Made by a program: the position numbers and the translations under genes
The notes under the pieces: generated by a model
Told to the model about the DNA's origin: nothing
Databases searched by the model: none
The model's input: only the letters and a program-made list of their open reading frames with translations
Source of the DNA: Clostridium lundense DSM 17049
Lineage (GTDB): Bacteria > Bacillota > Clostridia > Clostridiales > Clostridiaceae
Direction of reading: 5' to 3'
DNA length: 64,000 nt
Assembly (NCBI RefSeq): GCF_000619945.1
Contig: NZ_JHVC01000013.1
Coordinates: 47,097 to 111,096, forward strand
In this document: in pieces, positions 50,380 to 59,984 of the stretch
Position numbering within the stretch: position 1 is the first letter of the stretch
Layout of the letters: every line of letters starts with the position of its first letter

Positions 50380-51271
50380 ATTTAAATATTTCCTTTTTCA
50401 ATCTTAATCCTGTAGGAGTAATAGCTATTCCTCCTAACGCTGTTTCTCTAAGCTCTGGCGGTAACTGTCTTCCAACTTTGTACATTGCCCAAACCACTTC
50501 ATCAAATGGTATTTTGCTTTTAACACCACACATTACCATATCTGCAGTAGTAAGCGCACTTACTGTTCCTGCTATATTTCTTTTAGCACAAGGTACTTCT
50601 ACAAGTCCAGCTACTGGATCACAAACAAGACCTAATATATTTTTTATAACTATAGCTGCTGCATCTAATGATTGCTCTACAGTACCTCCCATCATCTCAA
50701 CCACTGCTGCTGATGCCATAGCTGCTGCTGAACCACACTCAGCTTGACATCCACCTTCTGCTCCTGCCATAGTAGCGTTTCTAGCTATAATTACTCCAAC
50801 ACCTGCTGCTGTAAATAAAGCTTTAACTAATTCATCCTCTGACTTATCTAATTTTTCTCCTGCTGATAGAATTGCTGCTGGTAAAATTCCACAGGAACCT
50901 GCTGTTGGGCAAGCAACTATTTTTCCCATAGCAGCATTGACTTCTGAAGATGATATCGCCCTTGCCATAGCCTTTACCATAAATTGTCCTGTTAAGGTTT
51001 TTCCGCTTTCTGCAAATTCTTTAAGCTTTACAGCATCTCCACCTATTAGTCCACTTACAGACTTTACACTATTTTCTTGTGCATAAGTCGAAGAACTTAT
51101 CATAACATTTAAATTTTGTCTCATCTTTTCTATAACTTTTTCTCTGTCAAGTCCGCTTTTTTCTACTTCTTCTCTTAATGTGTATTCCCATATAGTTAAA
51201 TTTTCTTTTTCGCATACTTCAATTAATTCTTTACCACTTGAAACAAACATACTATATATCTCCTTCCACAA
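50378..51271 (-). CDS. sdaAA: L-serine ammonia-lyase, alpha subunit
   Basis: A 297-residue protein with the cluster-ligand motifs of the Fe-S serine dehydratase: CPTAGSCGILPAA, GCQAECGSA and GLVCDPVAG. The C-terminus is GIAITPTGL. It converts L-serine to pyruvate and ammonia. It overlaps sdaAB by 20 bp, and the divergent neighbour is a serine transporter. Confidence 0.95.
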   Translation of the reverse strand: MWKEIYSMFVSSGKELIEVCEKENLTIWEYTLREEVEKSGLDREKVIEKMRQNLNVMISSSTYAQENSVKSVSGLIGGDAVKLKEFAESGKTLTGQFMVKAMARAISSSEVNAAMGKIVACPTAGSCGILPAAILSAGEKLDKSEDELVKALFTAAGVGVIIARNATMAGAEGGCQAECGSAAAMASAAVVEMMGGTVEQSLDAAAIVIKNILGLVCDPVAGLVEVPCAKRNIAGTVSALTTADMVMCGVKSKIPFDEVVWAMYKVGRQLPPELRETALGGIAITPTGLRLKKEIFK

Positions 51272-51935
51272 TTGGATTTATAAATTTTACATTTTCAATT
51301 TCTGGTATTACTTTTATTTTATCAATTATTTCACGAGATATTATACTATCAGTTTCCAATGCCATAGTTGCCTGTCTGCCTCTACTATTTCTATAAACCC
51401 TCATATTAGCTATATTCATCTTTTCCTCATACAAAATAGAAGTTATCTTTGCTATAACCCCCGGCATATCTTTATGTTGAGTAAGTAATGTTGGATATTC
51501 TCCTGTAAATTCAACTGTTTGTCCCTCTATATCAAAAATAACTATATTGCCTCCACCTATAGATGAACCAGAAACTTGTGATACATGTCCGTCTTCTTTT
51601 GTAATTATAAACTTTACTGTATTAGGATGTACATCTCCTAAATCCATCTCCGTAAATACTAAATCTATACCGCTTTGGGCTGCTATTTCAAAGGAGTTTT
51701 TTAAGTTCTCATCCCAAGGATCCATTTTAAGAATACCAGCTACTAATGCTTTATCTGTTCCATGACCTTTATAAGTCTTAGCAAAAGAACCATGAAGTAA
51801 AAATTCTACTTTTCTTATTTTTCCTCCTGCAATTATGCTAGCAACCTTTGCCAAACGTGCAGCTCCAGCTGTGTGAGAACTTGATGGCCCTATCATTATA
51901 GGACCTACTATGTCAAACACACCAAATTCCTTCAT
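51252..51935 (-). CDS. sdaAB: L-serine ammonia-lyase, beta subunit
   Basis: A 227-residue protein. The N-terminal beta domain reads FDIVGPIMIGPSSSHTAGA and HGSFAKTYKGHGTD. The C-terminal ACT domain (about 150-225: MPGVIAKITSILYEEKMNIA) probably senses serine. First gene of the operon, ATG at 51935 with GGAGGAG upstream. Confidence 0.95.
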   Translation of the reverse strand: MKEFGVFDIVGPIMIGPSSSHTAGAARLAKVASIIAGGKIRKVEFLLHGSFAKTYKGHGTDKALVAGILKMDPWDENLKNSFEIAAQSGIDLVFTEMDLGDVHPNTVKFIITKEDGHVSQVSGSSIGGGNIVIFDIEGQTVEFTGEYPTLLTQHKDMPGVIAKITSILYEEKMNIANMRVYRNSRGRQATMALETDSIISREIIDKIKVIPEIENVKFINPIVEGDI

Positions 51936-52321
51936 ACTTTCTCCTCCTCTTATACTAAATTAAAGCATATTATTATGCACACTATCCTTCATTTGAATAC
52001 GATTATAAATTTCATATATCATTATTATATATCAAATTTAAACTTTGTCATCATATTTTTAACAACCAAATGTAATTCTTTACAAAATTACCCATATTGC
52101 GTACAATTGTCTCTCTCTTAAATACTCCATATTACAAAAAAGTAAAAATTTTATATTTAAGTTTAATTATAGTTGAAAATTAAAATTCTGTGTGATATAC
52201 TTCATTTAAATAGAAATTTGTATGAAATTATTCATACAAATTATTTATAACTTTCAACTGATTAATCGATTAATCTAAACTCATATTTTAAGTAATTAAA
52301 ATTATTCTGGGAGGAATATTT
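51936..52321. promoter_or_regulatory. Divergent control region of sdaAB and sstT
   Basis: The 386-bp gap has no gene. TTTGTATGAA (52217-52226) faces TTCATACAAA (52231-52240), a 10-bp dyad with 4-bp spacing, and GATTAATCGATTAATC (52260-52275) is a perfect 16-bp palindrome just before the sstT ribosome site. These look like regulator sites shared by serine degradation and uptake. Confidence 0.5.
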
Positions 52322-53521
52322 ATGGGTAGTAAAAAATTTAAGTTGGGATTGATCCCAAAAATTGTAATCGGTATCCTAATCGGTTTATTAATTGGCAAAA
52401 CATGTCCAACTGGATTTATAAGAATTTTCGTAACATTCAGTTCTATTTTTGGCAATTTTTTAGGTTTCGTTATTCCACTTCTTATATTAGGCTTTGTAAC
52501 AGCAGGTATTGCAGAACTTGGTACTGGTGCTGGTAAACTTTTAGGTATAACTGTAGGTATAGCATATGGTTTTACATTAATTTCTGGATTTTTTGCATAT
52601 GGTGTTGGAAAAACATTACTACCATCCATAATTACTGCTGATACTGCTAAAAACATAGCTTCCGCTGCTAAAGATTTGGAGCCTTTCTTTAAGGTTGACA
52701 TGCCTCCTGTTATGGGCGTTATGACAGCTCTTATATTAGCCTTTTTATTAGGTTTAGGAATTGCTGCTATTGATAGTGAACCTCTTAGAAAGATAGCTGA
52801 AGACTTCCAAGCAATTATAACTAAAGTAATTGAAAATATTATCATCCCTTTACTTCCTATTCACATAGTTGGTATATTTGGAAACATGACATATACTGGA
52901 CAAGTTTCTACTGTATTTTCAGTATTCTGGAAAGTATTTATAATAATTATTTGTTGTCATTTACTTATACTATTATTCCAGTTTGCAATTGGCTGCTCTA
53001 TAGGCAAAAGAAACTTATTTAAATCTCTAAAGTTACAAATACCAGGATATTTAACTGCTTTAGGAACTCAATCCTCAGCTGCAACTATTCCTGTTAATTT
53101 AAAATGTGCAGAAAATATGGGCACTTCAAAAGGTATAAGAGAGTTTGTTATTCCTCTTTGCGCAACTACCCATATGTCAGGTAGTACCATTACTTTAACT
53201 ACTTGTGCTATGGCAGTTATGATGCTAAATAGCATGCCAATAACTTTAGGTAACTTTACTGGTTTTATAGCTATGTTAGGGCTTTCAATAGTTGCTGCAC
53301 CTGGTGTTCCAGGTGGTGCAGTTATGGCTTCACTAGGAGTATTAGAGTCAATTTTAGGTTTTGGTAAACCTATGCTTGCTTTAATGATTGCACTATATAT
53401 AGCTCAAGATAGCTTTGGAACAGCTTGTAACGTTTCAGGAGACCAAGCTGTAGCAATGATTGTAGACACAATACAAGAAAAATCATCTAATGTAAATGAA
53501 AACTCTACTGTGAAAGCTTAA
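52322..53521 (+). CDS. sstT: Serine/threonine:sodium symporter
   Basis: A 399-residue DAACS-family transporter with about eight membrane segments. Signature regions are TALGTQSSAATIPVNLKCAE and PLCATTHMSGSTITLTTCA, matching SstT rather than glutamate carriers, then QDSFGTACNVSGDQA. Start ATG at 52322 with GGGAGGA. Position beside sdaAB supports serine as substrate. Confidence 0.92.
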   Translation: MGSKKFKLGLIPKIVIGILIGLLIGKTCPTGFIRIFVTFSSIFGNFLGFVIPLLILGFVTAGIAELGTGAGKLLGITVGIAYGFTLISGFFAYGVGKTLLPSIITADTAKNIASAAKDLEPFFKVDMPPVMGVMTALILAFLLGLGIAAIDSEPLRKIAEDFQAIITKVIENIIIPLLPIHIVGIFGNMTYTGQVSTVFSVFWKVFIIIICCHLLILLFQFAIGCSIGKRNLFKSLKLQIPGYLTALGTQSSAATIPVNLKCAENMGTSKGIREFVIPLCATTHMSGSTITLTTCAMAVMMLNSMPITLGNFTGFIAMLGLSIVAAPGVPGGAVMASLGVLESILGFGKPMLALMIALYIAQDSFGTACNVSGDQAVAMIVDTIQEKSSNVNENSTVKA

Positions 53522-53523
53522 AT

Positions 53524-53566
53524 AAAAAAAAGCATGCGTTTAATTAAAATAAATGCATGCTTTTTT
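53524..53566 (+). terminator. Terminator of sstT
   Basis: AAAAAAAGCATGC pairs with GCATGCTTTTTT three bases after the stop region; the A/T flanks allow termination from both directions. Confidence 0.88.
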
Positions 53567-53600
53567 ACTTATTATAATTTTCTAAAAACAATCTACCACT

Positions 53601-53942
53601 CTAAGCATTAAATACAACAACCAAAAGCATTTTAAACCTTTCACTAGCCAATAATGCATGAGGAATTCCTGCTGGCATAGCAATTGTTTCTCCCTTTTTT
53701 ACATTGAACTTATTTTCTGCTATTGTTATTTCCGCTTCCCCATCTAATATATAAACTAAGGCATCTCCTCCTGAAGAATGAGAACTTATCTCTTCACCTT
53801 TGTCAAAAGAAAATAAAGTTAAACTTAAATTTCTTCCTTGAGCTAAAGTCCTACTTATTACCTTTCCTTCTTGATAATCTACTAATCCTTCCATACTTAA
53901 AGGTACTGCAAAATCAATATTTTTTATAAAATGTTTATCCAT
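53601..53942 (-). CDS. Single-domain cupin protein
   Basis: A 113-residue cupin. Metal-site text EEISSHSSGGDALVYILDGEAEITI and GETIAMPAGIPHALLA matches the two cupin motifs, with His in place of some usual ligands. Such proteins bind small ligands or act as isomerases; no specific substrate can be given. Confidence 0.85.
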   Translation of the reverse strand: MDKHFIKNIDFAVPLSMEGLVDYQEGKVISRTLAQGRNLSLTLFSFDKGEEISSHSSGGDALVYILDGEAEITIAENKFNVKKGETIAMPAGIPHALLASERFKMLLVVVFNA

Positions 53943-54073
53943 AAATTTTTCCTCCCTACTCTAAAATTATAACTTTTTAACCTATTGATATTTTTATTAA
54001 TTTTAATATACTGTATTTTACTTGAAAATTCTGTAACTTAAGTTACCATTTTAATAAAATTTTAAATATAAAA

Positions 54074-54100
54074 GCATGTGTCTTATATTTAAACACATGC
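54074..54100 (-). terminator. Terminator of the 54-residue gene
   Basis: GCATGTGT pairs with ACACATGC; a T-rich tail follows on the minus strand, about 15 bp past the stop at 54114. Confidence 0.75.
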
Positions 54101-54113
54101 TGATGCCTCAATA

Positions 54114-54278
54114 TCAAAACTCATGTTGGTTTTCTTTTGATTCCTTTATACTATCATTAATTGCTCCATCTTCAATAGTTTGAACTATTGAATTTTTAGA
54201 AAATTGTCCTTGAGACTTTACACCTTTTTTGATAAAATCTTTTCTATTTTCACTACGTACCTCATCTCTACTTTTCAT
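54114..54278 (-). CDS. Small charged protein (54 aa), unknown
   Basis: ATG at 54278 follows GGGAGGATG, and a terminator follows the stop. The sequence MKSRDEVRSENRKDFIKKG, then FSKNSIVQTIEDGAI, is hydrophilic and resembles small clostridial sporulation-time proteins in composition only. No family recognised. Confidence 0.6.
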   Translation of the reverse strand: MKSRDEVRSENRKDFIKKGVKSQGQFSKNSIVQTIEDGAINDSIKESKENQHEF

Positions 54279-54360
54279 AATACATCCTCCCTAACAAATA
54301 CTTCTTTAATATACTAAAATTCATATTTATTTTTCCCTGAGGAATATAATTTATTCTTGA

Positions 54361-54858
54361 TTATTTTGTAATGATTTTTGTAAAAATTTTAATTAAAAAA
54401 GGAAGTATAGTTATTACCGACAAAAGTCTCATTAAATGTAATAGTGCTACTTTAGATATATCAGCTCCATAAGCCTCAGATATTAATGTCATATCTGTTA
54501 TTCCTCCAGGCGCACTGCTAAATAGAGCAGTAACTAAATCTAATCCTGTAAGCTTATAAATAGCAAACCCTAAAAGTATACTTAATAATGTAAGACCTAT
54601 TACTAAAATAACAGCTGGGAAAATAATATCTTTTAATGCATAAATACTTTCTTTAGTAAAGTTCAATCCTATCATACCACCTACCACAATTTGAGCTCCT
54701 AGTTTAAAATTTGAAGGCATTGCTCCTTTGCCTCCATATATATTATAAATAGCTACAGCTATCATTGAACCTACTAGTGCCCCTGCAGGTATTTTAAGTT
54801 TGATTCCTAAAACTCCACCAATACTTGCTATGATTAACGTATATATAATTTTTTCCAC
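54361..54858 (-). CDS. AbrB-duplication membrane protein
   Basis: A 165-residue integral membrane protein with about five segments. It has the text GGVLGIKLKIPAGALVGSMIAV and SSAPGGITDMTLISEAYGAD of the AbrB membrane domain (PF05145-type), here as a single half. This family is unrelated to the AbrB DNA-binding protein. Transport role unproven. Confidence 0.8.
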   Translation of the reverse strand: MEKIIYTLIIASIGGVLGIKLKIPAGALVGSMIAVAIYNIYGGKGAMPSNFKLGAQIVVGGMIGLNFTKESIYALKDIIFPAVILVIGLTLLSILLGFAIYKLTGLDLVTALFSSAPGGITDMTLISEAYGADISKVALLHLMRLLSVITILPFLIKIFTKIITK

Positions 54859-55057
54859 AAATATTTCCCCCTTTTTAAAATTATGTTATAGTAAATTTTC
54901 TATCCTCTAACATCATTTTACCATATTACGGAAAATATGATAATTCTTTATTTGTCTAGAGTTATATAAAATATTTCTAAAATAACAAACGCTGTAACAT
55001 TTTCATCATTTCTATCATATTTTTTAGTATTAATAGTTTTATTATAGGGGGTTATTT

Positions 55058-56455
55058 ATGGCGATTCAATTAGGCTCTCTTCATTACATTTATCTACTTT
55101 TAATACTTATAATATTTATATTTATGATCCTAAAAAAAGATATAACAGTTCTTTGTATACTGGGCATCTTCATTTTAGGGTTTACTGCTACAGGCTCTAT
55201 ACCTACTGCTATTGCAGGAATATTTAATAGCTTTATATTAGCCATAAATGAGTTGCTTGGTACTATTCTAATTATATCTGTAATTACTGCTATGGGCGTT
55301 ATTTTAAATAAAACGGGTATAAATGAAGCTATTGTTAAGCCATTTACAAAATTAATGAAAACACCTGCTTTAGCCTATTGGATAATTGGTATATTTATGA
55401 TGATAATATCACTTTTCTTTTGGCCATCCCCTGCTGTTGCACTAATTGGAGCCATGTTAGTACCTGCTGCTGTTAAAGCAGGGTTACCTGCCATAGGTGC
55501 TGCTGTGGCAATGAATTTATTTGGTCATGGTATTGCTTTATCTGGAGACTTTATTATACAAGGAGCCCCAAAACTTACTGCCGATGGTGCAGGAATTGCT
55601 GTAGGAGAAGTAGTTTCTGCTTCTATACCTTTGGTAGCTGTCATGGGCATAGTTACTACATTAATTGCTTTTATTATGATAAAAAAAGATATGAAAGCAG
55701 GAAAACTTTCTTTAGAAAATAAAGACTTAAAATTAGAAGATGAAAACATCCATGAGTTTAAAGATTTGCTTTCTGATAAGGTAAAAAAGATTTTTGCCTT
55801 AGTAATAACTATAATGTTTATTTTAGATATATACCTTATGTCTAAACTTAATCTTCAAGGTGGAGATGCTACTGCACTGATAGGTGGTACTGCTTTAGTA
55901 ATACTTGTTTTCATAACAATATATATAAAAAAGAAAGAAGCCTCTTCTTTAATAATTTCATATATAGTTGAGGGCTTTATATTTGGTTTTAAAGTGTTTG
56001 GTCCTGTTATTCCTATTGCAGCGTTTTTCTATCTAGGTGATTCTGGTTTTATCAAAGTATTTGGTGAAGTACTTCCTAAAGGTTCTACAGGTCTTGTAAA
56101 TGATTTAGGATTAGCACTTGCAAATGCGGTACCTATAAATGCTCCTATAAGCGCTACTACACTTACTGCTGTAGGTATTATCACTGGTTTAGATGGATCT
56201 GGATTTTCAGGTATATCTCTCGCTGGTTCTGTAGCAAAAATATTTGGTATAGCATTACAAAGAGGTACAGCTACTTTAACAGCTTTAGGTCAGTTGGCTG
56301 CTATCTGGATTGGAGGTGGAACTTTAATTCCTTGGGCTTTAATACCTGTAGCAGCAATATGCAAGGTAGATCCTTTTGAATTAGCTAGAAGAAATTTAAA
56401 ACCTGTAGCTATTGGTCTTATTGTTACTACCATATTTGCTATGTTCCTAATATGA
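55058..56455 (+). CDS. Ion-transporter-superfamily membrane permease
   Basis: A 465-residue protein with about 12 hydrophobic segments. Repeated hairpin-like stretches (WPSPAVALIGAMLVPAAVK and NAVPINAPISATTLTAVG) resemble TRAP-large/CitM-type carriers. Substrate cannot be read from sequence. It is divergent from the AbrB-membrane gene, and a GGGGG ribosome site precedes the ATG. Confidence 0.75.
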   Translation: MAIQLGSLHYIYLLLILIIFIFMILKKDITVLCILGIFILGFTATGSIPTAIAGIFNSFILAINELLGTILIISVITAMGVILNKTGINEAIVKPFTKLMKTPALAYWIIGIFMMIISLFFWPSPAVALIGAMLVPAAVKAGLPAIGAAVAMNLFGHGIALSGDFIIQGAPKLTADGAGIAVGEVVSASIPLVAVMGIVTTLIAFIMIKKDMKAGKLSLENKDLKLEDENIHEFKDLLSDKVKKIFALVITIMFILDIYLMSKLNLQGGDATALIGGTALVILVFITIYIKKKEASSLIISYIVEGFIFGFKVFGPVIPIAAFFYLGDSGFIKVFGEVLPKGSTGLVNDLGLALANAVPINAPISATTLTAVGIITGLDGSGFSGISLAGSVAKIFGIALQRGTATLTALGQLAAIWIGGGTLIPWALIPVAAICKVDPFELARRNLKPVAIGLIVTTIFAMFLI

Positions 56456-56492
56456 TTTTTTACAGTGCTCATAGAGAAGCATATAGTACAGA

Positions 56493-56514
56493 TAAGTAAG
56501 CTTTTTCTTACTTG
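56493..56514 (+). terminator. Hairpin after the permease gene
   Basis: TAAGTAAG pairs with CTTACTT around a T-rich loop, about 40 bp past the stop; an outer ATAGT / ACTAT pair adds stability. Confidence 0.6.
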
Positions 56515-56545
56515 CCACTATAAAAAACTAATAAAAAAATTTAAA

Positions 56546-56614
56546 GGGTAAACTGTACCTTTTAAGATGGACGCAGAAAAGAGGCTACATTACCTTACTG
56601 GGGACAGTTTACCT
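56546..56614. repeat. 69-bp element with 'GGTAAACTGT' inverted ends (MITE or IS relic)
   Basis: GGTAAACTGTACC (56547-56559) faces GGGGACAGTTTACC (56600-56613). The inner 40 bp carry no frame. Ends of this type recall IS3-group termini, so this may be a minimal internal-deletion relic. It lies between a permease and the S1-domain gene. Confidence 0.55.
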
Positions 56615-56659
56615 AAGTAAATGATGAAATTTATTTGTTTTTTTATTATTAGATATTAT

Positions 56660-57820
56660 TTACTTTTCAAAATTGAAATCTTTAAATTTATCCTTTAATA
56701 AATCACCTAAAGTTACCCCTTCATCATTATCATTGTATTTCGAAATTTCCTCTGATAAAGAATCATTAACTCCTTTTATACTTAAAGACATTCTTTTAGC
56801 ATCTTCATTGATTTCTAGTACTTTAACTCTTACCTTATCCCCAACATTTAATACATCTGATGGCTTTAATATTCTATCTTCGCTAATTTCTGTAATATGA
56901 ACAAGACCTTCTATTCCATCTTCTAGTTCTACAAATGCTCCAAAATCCAACAATTTTACTATTTTACCTTCTACTACTTCTCCAGTCTTATACTTTGCAA
57001 CTGCTAATTTCCAAGGATCTTCTGCCACATCTTTTAATCCTAGTGATATTCTATTTTTGTCCTTATCAAAATCTAATACATATACTGAAACCTTATCTCC
57101 TATACTTACCACTTCTGATGGATTATTAACTCTTTTCCATGATAAATCATTTAAATGTATTAATCCCTCTAATCCTCCTAAATCCACAAAAGCACCAAAT
57201 TTAACAAGCCTTGTTACTGTTCCAATTCTCTTCTCTCCCTTTTGAAGAGTCTTCCAAATCTTTTCTTTATTTCTTTCTACCTCTTCTTTTTCTACTTCCT
57301 TAGCTGATAATACAACTCTTTCTTTATTTTTATCAAATTCTATTATCTTTACATTAACTTCTTTATTCAAAAATGTATTTAAATCCTTTACATATGAATA
57401 AGATATATGTGAAGCAGGTATGAACGCTCTTATTCCATTTATATAAGCTACAGCCCCACCTTTAACAATTTCATTAATTTTTACTATAAATTTAGTTCCT
57501 GCATTAAAATCTTCCTGTAACTTATCCCAGAATTTTATTTCATCTGCCATCTTTTTTGAAAGAGCTACATTCCCTTCCCCATCATTAACCTTAAGTATAT
57601 AAACATATATTTCATCTCCTGGATTTATTTCTTCATTATCACTTAATTCACTTTTATTTATAACACCATCAGTCATATAACCTATGTTTACTAATACTTC
57701 ATCTTGTGATATTGAAATTACTGTTCCTTTTACTATATCACCCTCATAAATTCTTTTCATTGATTTCTCTATTTCTCCCATGATTTCTTTCATTGAAATT
57801 TCTTCATTATTCTTTTCCAT
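56660..57820 (-). CDS. S1 RNA-binding-domain protein (ribosomal protein S1-like)
   Basis: A 386-residue protein with four S1 domains, about residues 15-85, 100-170, 190-258 and 275-345. The last two are the most canonical (GTVTRLVKFGAFVDLGGLEG and GKIVKLLDFGAFVELEDGIE). It is shorter than the six-domain E. coli S1 but of the usual Firmicute form. It binds RNA during translation. Confidence 0.9.
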   Translation of the reverse strand: MEKNNEEISMKEIMGEIEKSMKRIYEGDIVKGTVISISQDEVLVNIGYMTDGVINKSELSDNEEINPGDEIYVYILKVNDGEGNVALSKKMADEIKFWDKLQEDFNAGTKFIVKINEIVKGGAVAYINGIRAFIPASHISYSYVKDLNTFLNKEVNVKIIEFDKNKERVVLSAKEVEKEEVERNKEKIWKTLQKGEKRIGTVTRLVKFGAFVDLGGLEGLIHLNDLSWKRVNNPSEVVSIGDKVSVYVLDFDKDKNRISLGLKDVAEDPWKLAVAKYKTGEVVEGKIVKLLDFGAFVELEDGIEGLVHITEISEDRILKPSDVLNVGDKVRVKVLEINEDAKRMSLSIKGVNDSLSEEISKYNDNDEGVTLGDLLKDKFKDFNFEK

Positions 57821-57954
57821 AATCTATCTCTCCCTATCTTTATGATTTTTCCTATATATATTTAGCTATTTATATTATATCAAACTTTAACCATAGTAGA
57901 CAATTATATACATAATATTAACAAAATAAAAGGCTAGTCTATCACAACTACACC

Positions 57955-59655
57955 TTATATATTATTAGATACTGCTAAATTATCAAATTTTCCGTAGTTT
58001 TCTTCAATTACTTCTATAAATGCCTGTGCTATCTTGGGATCAAATTGAGTACTACTGCATCTTTTCAACTCTATAATACCTTCCGCACAGCTTTTTCTTT
58101 TATTATAAGGTCTATTAGATGTCATTGCATCAAAACTATCCACTACAGTAAGTACTCTTGAAAGATAAGGTATTTCTTCACCTTTCAATCCTTCAGGATA
58201 TCCTTTTCCATCATATCTTTCATGATGATATAAAATAATCGGAATTATGCTTTTTAAAGATTCCACAGATTCAATCATTTCAGCACCGTTTTTAGGATGC
58301 ATTTTCAATATATTCCATTCATCAACACTTAAAGGCATTCTTTTATTTAAAATTTCCTTAGATATATTTATTTTACCTATATCATGCATATAAGCCCCAT
58401 ACATTAATATTTTTTTATCTACTTCAGATAAATTTAATTTATTACCCAAAAGTTTTGAATATATAACCACTCTTTCTACATGAGCATAAGTATATCTATC
58501 CTTAGCATTTATTACACTAATTAACGTTTTTATTGATGTTATTAAATCAATATGTTCTTCTTCTATATCTCTTTTCAATTCTTCTAAAACAGAATAATAA
58601 CATTCTACCCTGTTCTTATTAAAAAATTTTGCCCTATATAGAGCATCATCTGCACTACTAACTAACTCATTTTCATTTTTAGCTTTATCCGGAAATGTTG
58701 ATACTCCTATAGATACAGTTATCTTTTTATTAGGTTGACTCTCTTCTCCCTTAAACTTATACATTTCTATTCTTTTTCTTATATTTTCAGCTAAATTCAA
58801 GGCATATTCTTCATCTTTATTTGGCAGTATAATTGTAAGTTCTTCACCACCATATCTGCAGGCAATTTCATCATCTGATAAGCTTTCTTTTAATATTCTA
58901 CCTATTATCTTTAAAACTTCATCTCCCATTTGATGTCCATTTAAATCATTATAACTTTTAAAGTAATCAATATCCATTATTATAAGAGATAAAGGCTTAT
59001 TTTCATTTTCACATTTTTCTTTATTCATTTTTAAGTTATCATAAAAAAATCTATGATTATATAACTCTGTTAATCCATCTACATTAACCAAATATGCTAA
59101 ATCTTTTATATATTCATTTTCTATCTTTCTATAGTATCCTAAAGGCCAAGCAGTTAATAAAAAAAGTCCCACTAATATCAAATCATTCTCAAAATATTTA
59201 TTTATAATTAAACTACGTGCATAAACTAAATCTATGCACAATAAAATAGCTGAACATATACAGGCTAAGGTTATACCATATTTCATACCAAATTGTATTG
59301 TAGAATTAATAATTATAAATAAGAAAATAAATTTATAATTACTTTTATTTGCCCCTGTTGCTATTATTATTCCAAAAGTAACTGCCACAAAAATATAATT
59401 TTCTATGTACTGTATCCATTTAATTTTTTCTGTATTATATTCTCTTAAGCAAAACATTATCCATATCCAATATATTAATAAAAAAATAAAAGCTAAACAT
59501 AATATATATAGTAAATTAACACTATTGGGATTATTATTAATTGGACAACTTGTATTAGTAAATATTATAATTCCACAAAGTAAAATTATAATCAATTTAT
59601 TTATAGCTATTATCTCACTAATTTTCTTCTTTCTATGTTCTTCAAAGCTATTCAT
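57955..59655 (-). CDS. GGDEF and HD-GYP dual-domain protein (c-di-GMP turnover)
   Basis: A 566-residue protein from ATG at 59655. Six or so membrane segments (about 15-190) precede a GGDEF domain with intact active site CRYGGEELTIILP and a C-terminal HD-GYP domain with YMHDIGKINI and HHERYDGKGYPEGLKGEEIP. Both synthesis and hydrolysis of c-di-GMP look catalytically possible. The membrane part probably senses a signal. Confidence 0.9.
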   Translation of the reverse strand: MNSFEEHRKKKISEIIAINKLIIILLCGIIIFTNTSCPINNNPNSVNLLYILCLAFIFLLIYWIWIMFCLREYNTEKIKWIQYIENYIFVAVTFGIIIATGANKSNYKFIFLFIIINSTIQFGMKYGITLACICSAILLCIDLVYARSLIINKYFENDLILVGLFLLTAWPLGYYRKIENEYIKDLAYLVNVDGLTELYNHRFFYDNLKMNKEKCENENKPLSLIIMDIDYFKSYNDLNGHQMGDEVLKIIGRILKESLSDDEIACRYGGEELTIILPNKDEEYALNLAENIRKRIEMYKFKGEESQPNKKITVSIGVSTFPDKAKNENELVSSADDALYRAKFFNKNRVECYYSVLEELKRDIEEEHIDLITSIKTLISVINAKDRYTYAHVERVVIYSKLLGNKLNLSEVDKKILMYGAYMHDIGKINISKEILNKRMPLSVDEWNILKMHPKNGAEMIESVESLKSIIPIILYHHERYDGKGYPEGLKGEEIPYLSRVLTVVDSFDAMTSNRPYNKRKSCAEGIIELKRCSSTQFDPKIAQAFIEVIEENYGKFDNLAVSNNI

Positions 59656-59817
59656 CTTATCACATCCGATTAAGTAATTCTTGGCTTCATATATAGTTCG
59701 TTTAAAATAATACAATACTTTAGCTGAAACTTAGAAAAATTTATCCTGAAGCATAACGGCCGTTGTCTTCCACATATGGAAATAATATACCGATGATAGC
59801 TATTGGATAAAATTATT

Positions 59818-59848
59818 AATATAAGGTCGGATAAACCGACCTTATATT
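59818..59848 (-). terminator. agr operon terminator
   Basis: AATATAAGGTCGG pairs perfectly with CCGACCTTATATT around 5 nt, starting at the agrD stop. Confidence 0.9.
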
Positions 59849-59984
59849 ATTCTTCTCTTAATGCTTTTGGTTCTTCAGGTTGATAATAACACCATACACA
59901 TGCAGAAGCTGAAGTTGCTAATGCAAAAAAAGTAAATAATCCAGCAAATAATGCCATAGCTTTATTCAATAATGTCTTTTTCAT
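59847..59984 (-). CDS. agrD: AgrD-type cyclic autoinducer prepeptide
   Basis: A 45-residue prepeptide. ATG at 59984 follows GGAGGTG inside the end of agrB. An amphipathic leader (LLNKAMALFAGLFTFFALAT) precedes the signal part SACVWCYYQPEEPKALREE. The likely ring is built from the Cys before VW, with the acidic tail removed by AgrB. Processing sites are inferred from family knowledge. Confidence 0.9.
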   Translation of the reverse strand: MKKTLLNKAMALFAGLFTFFALATSASACVWCYYQPEEPKALREE

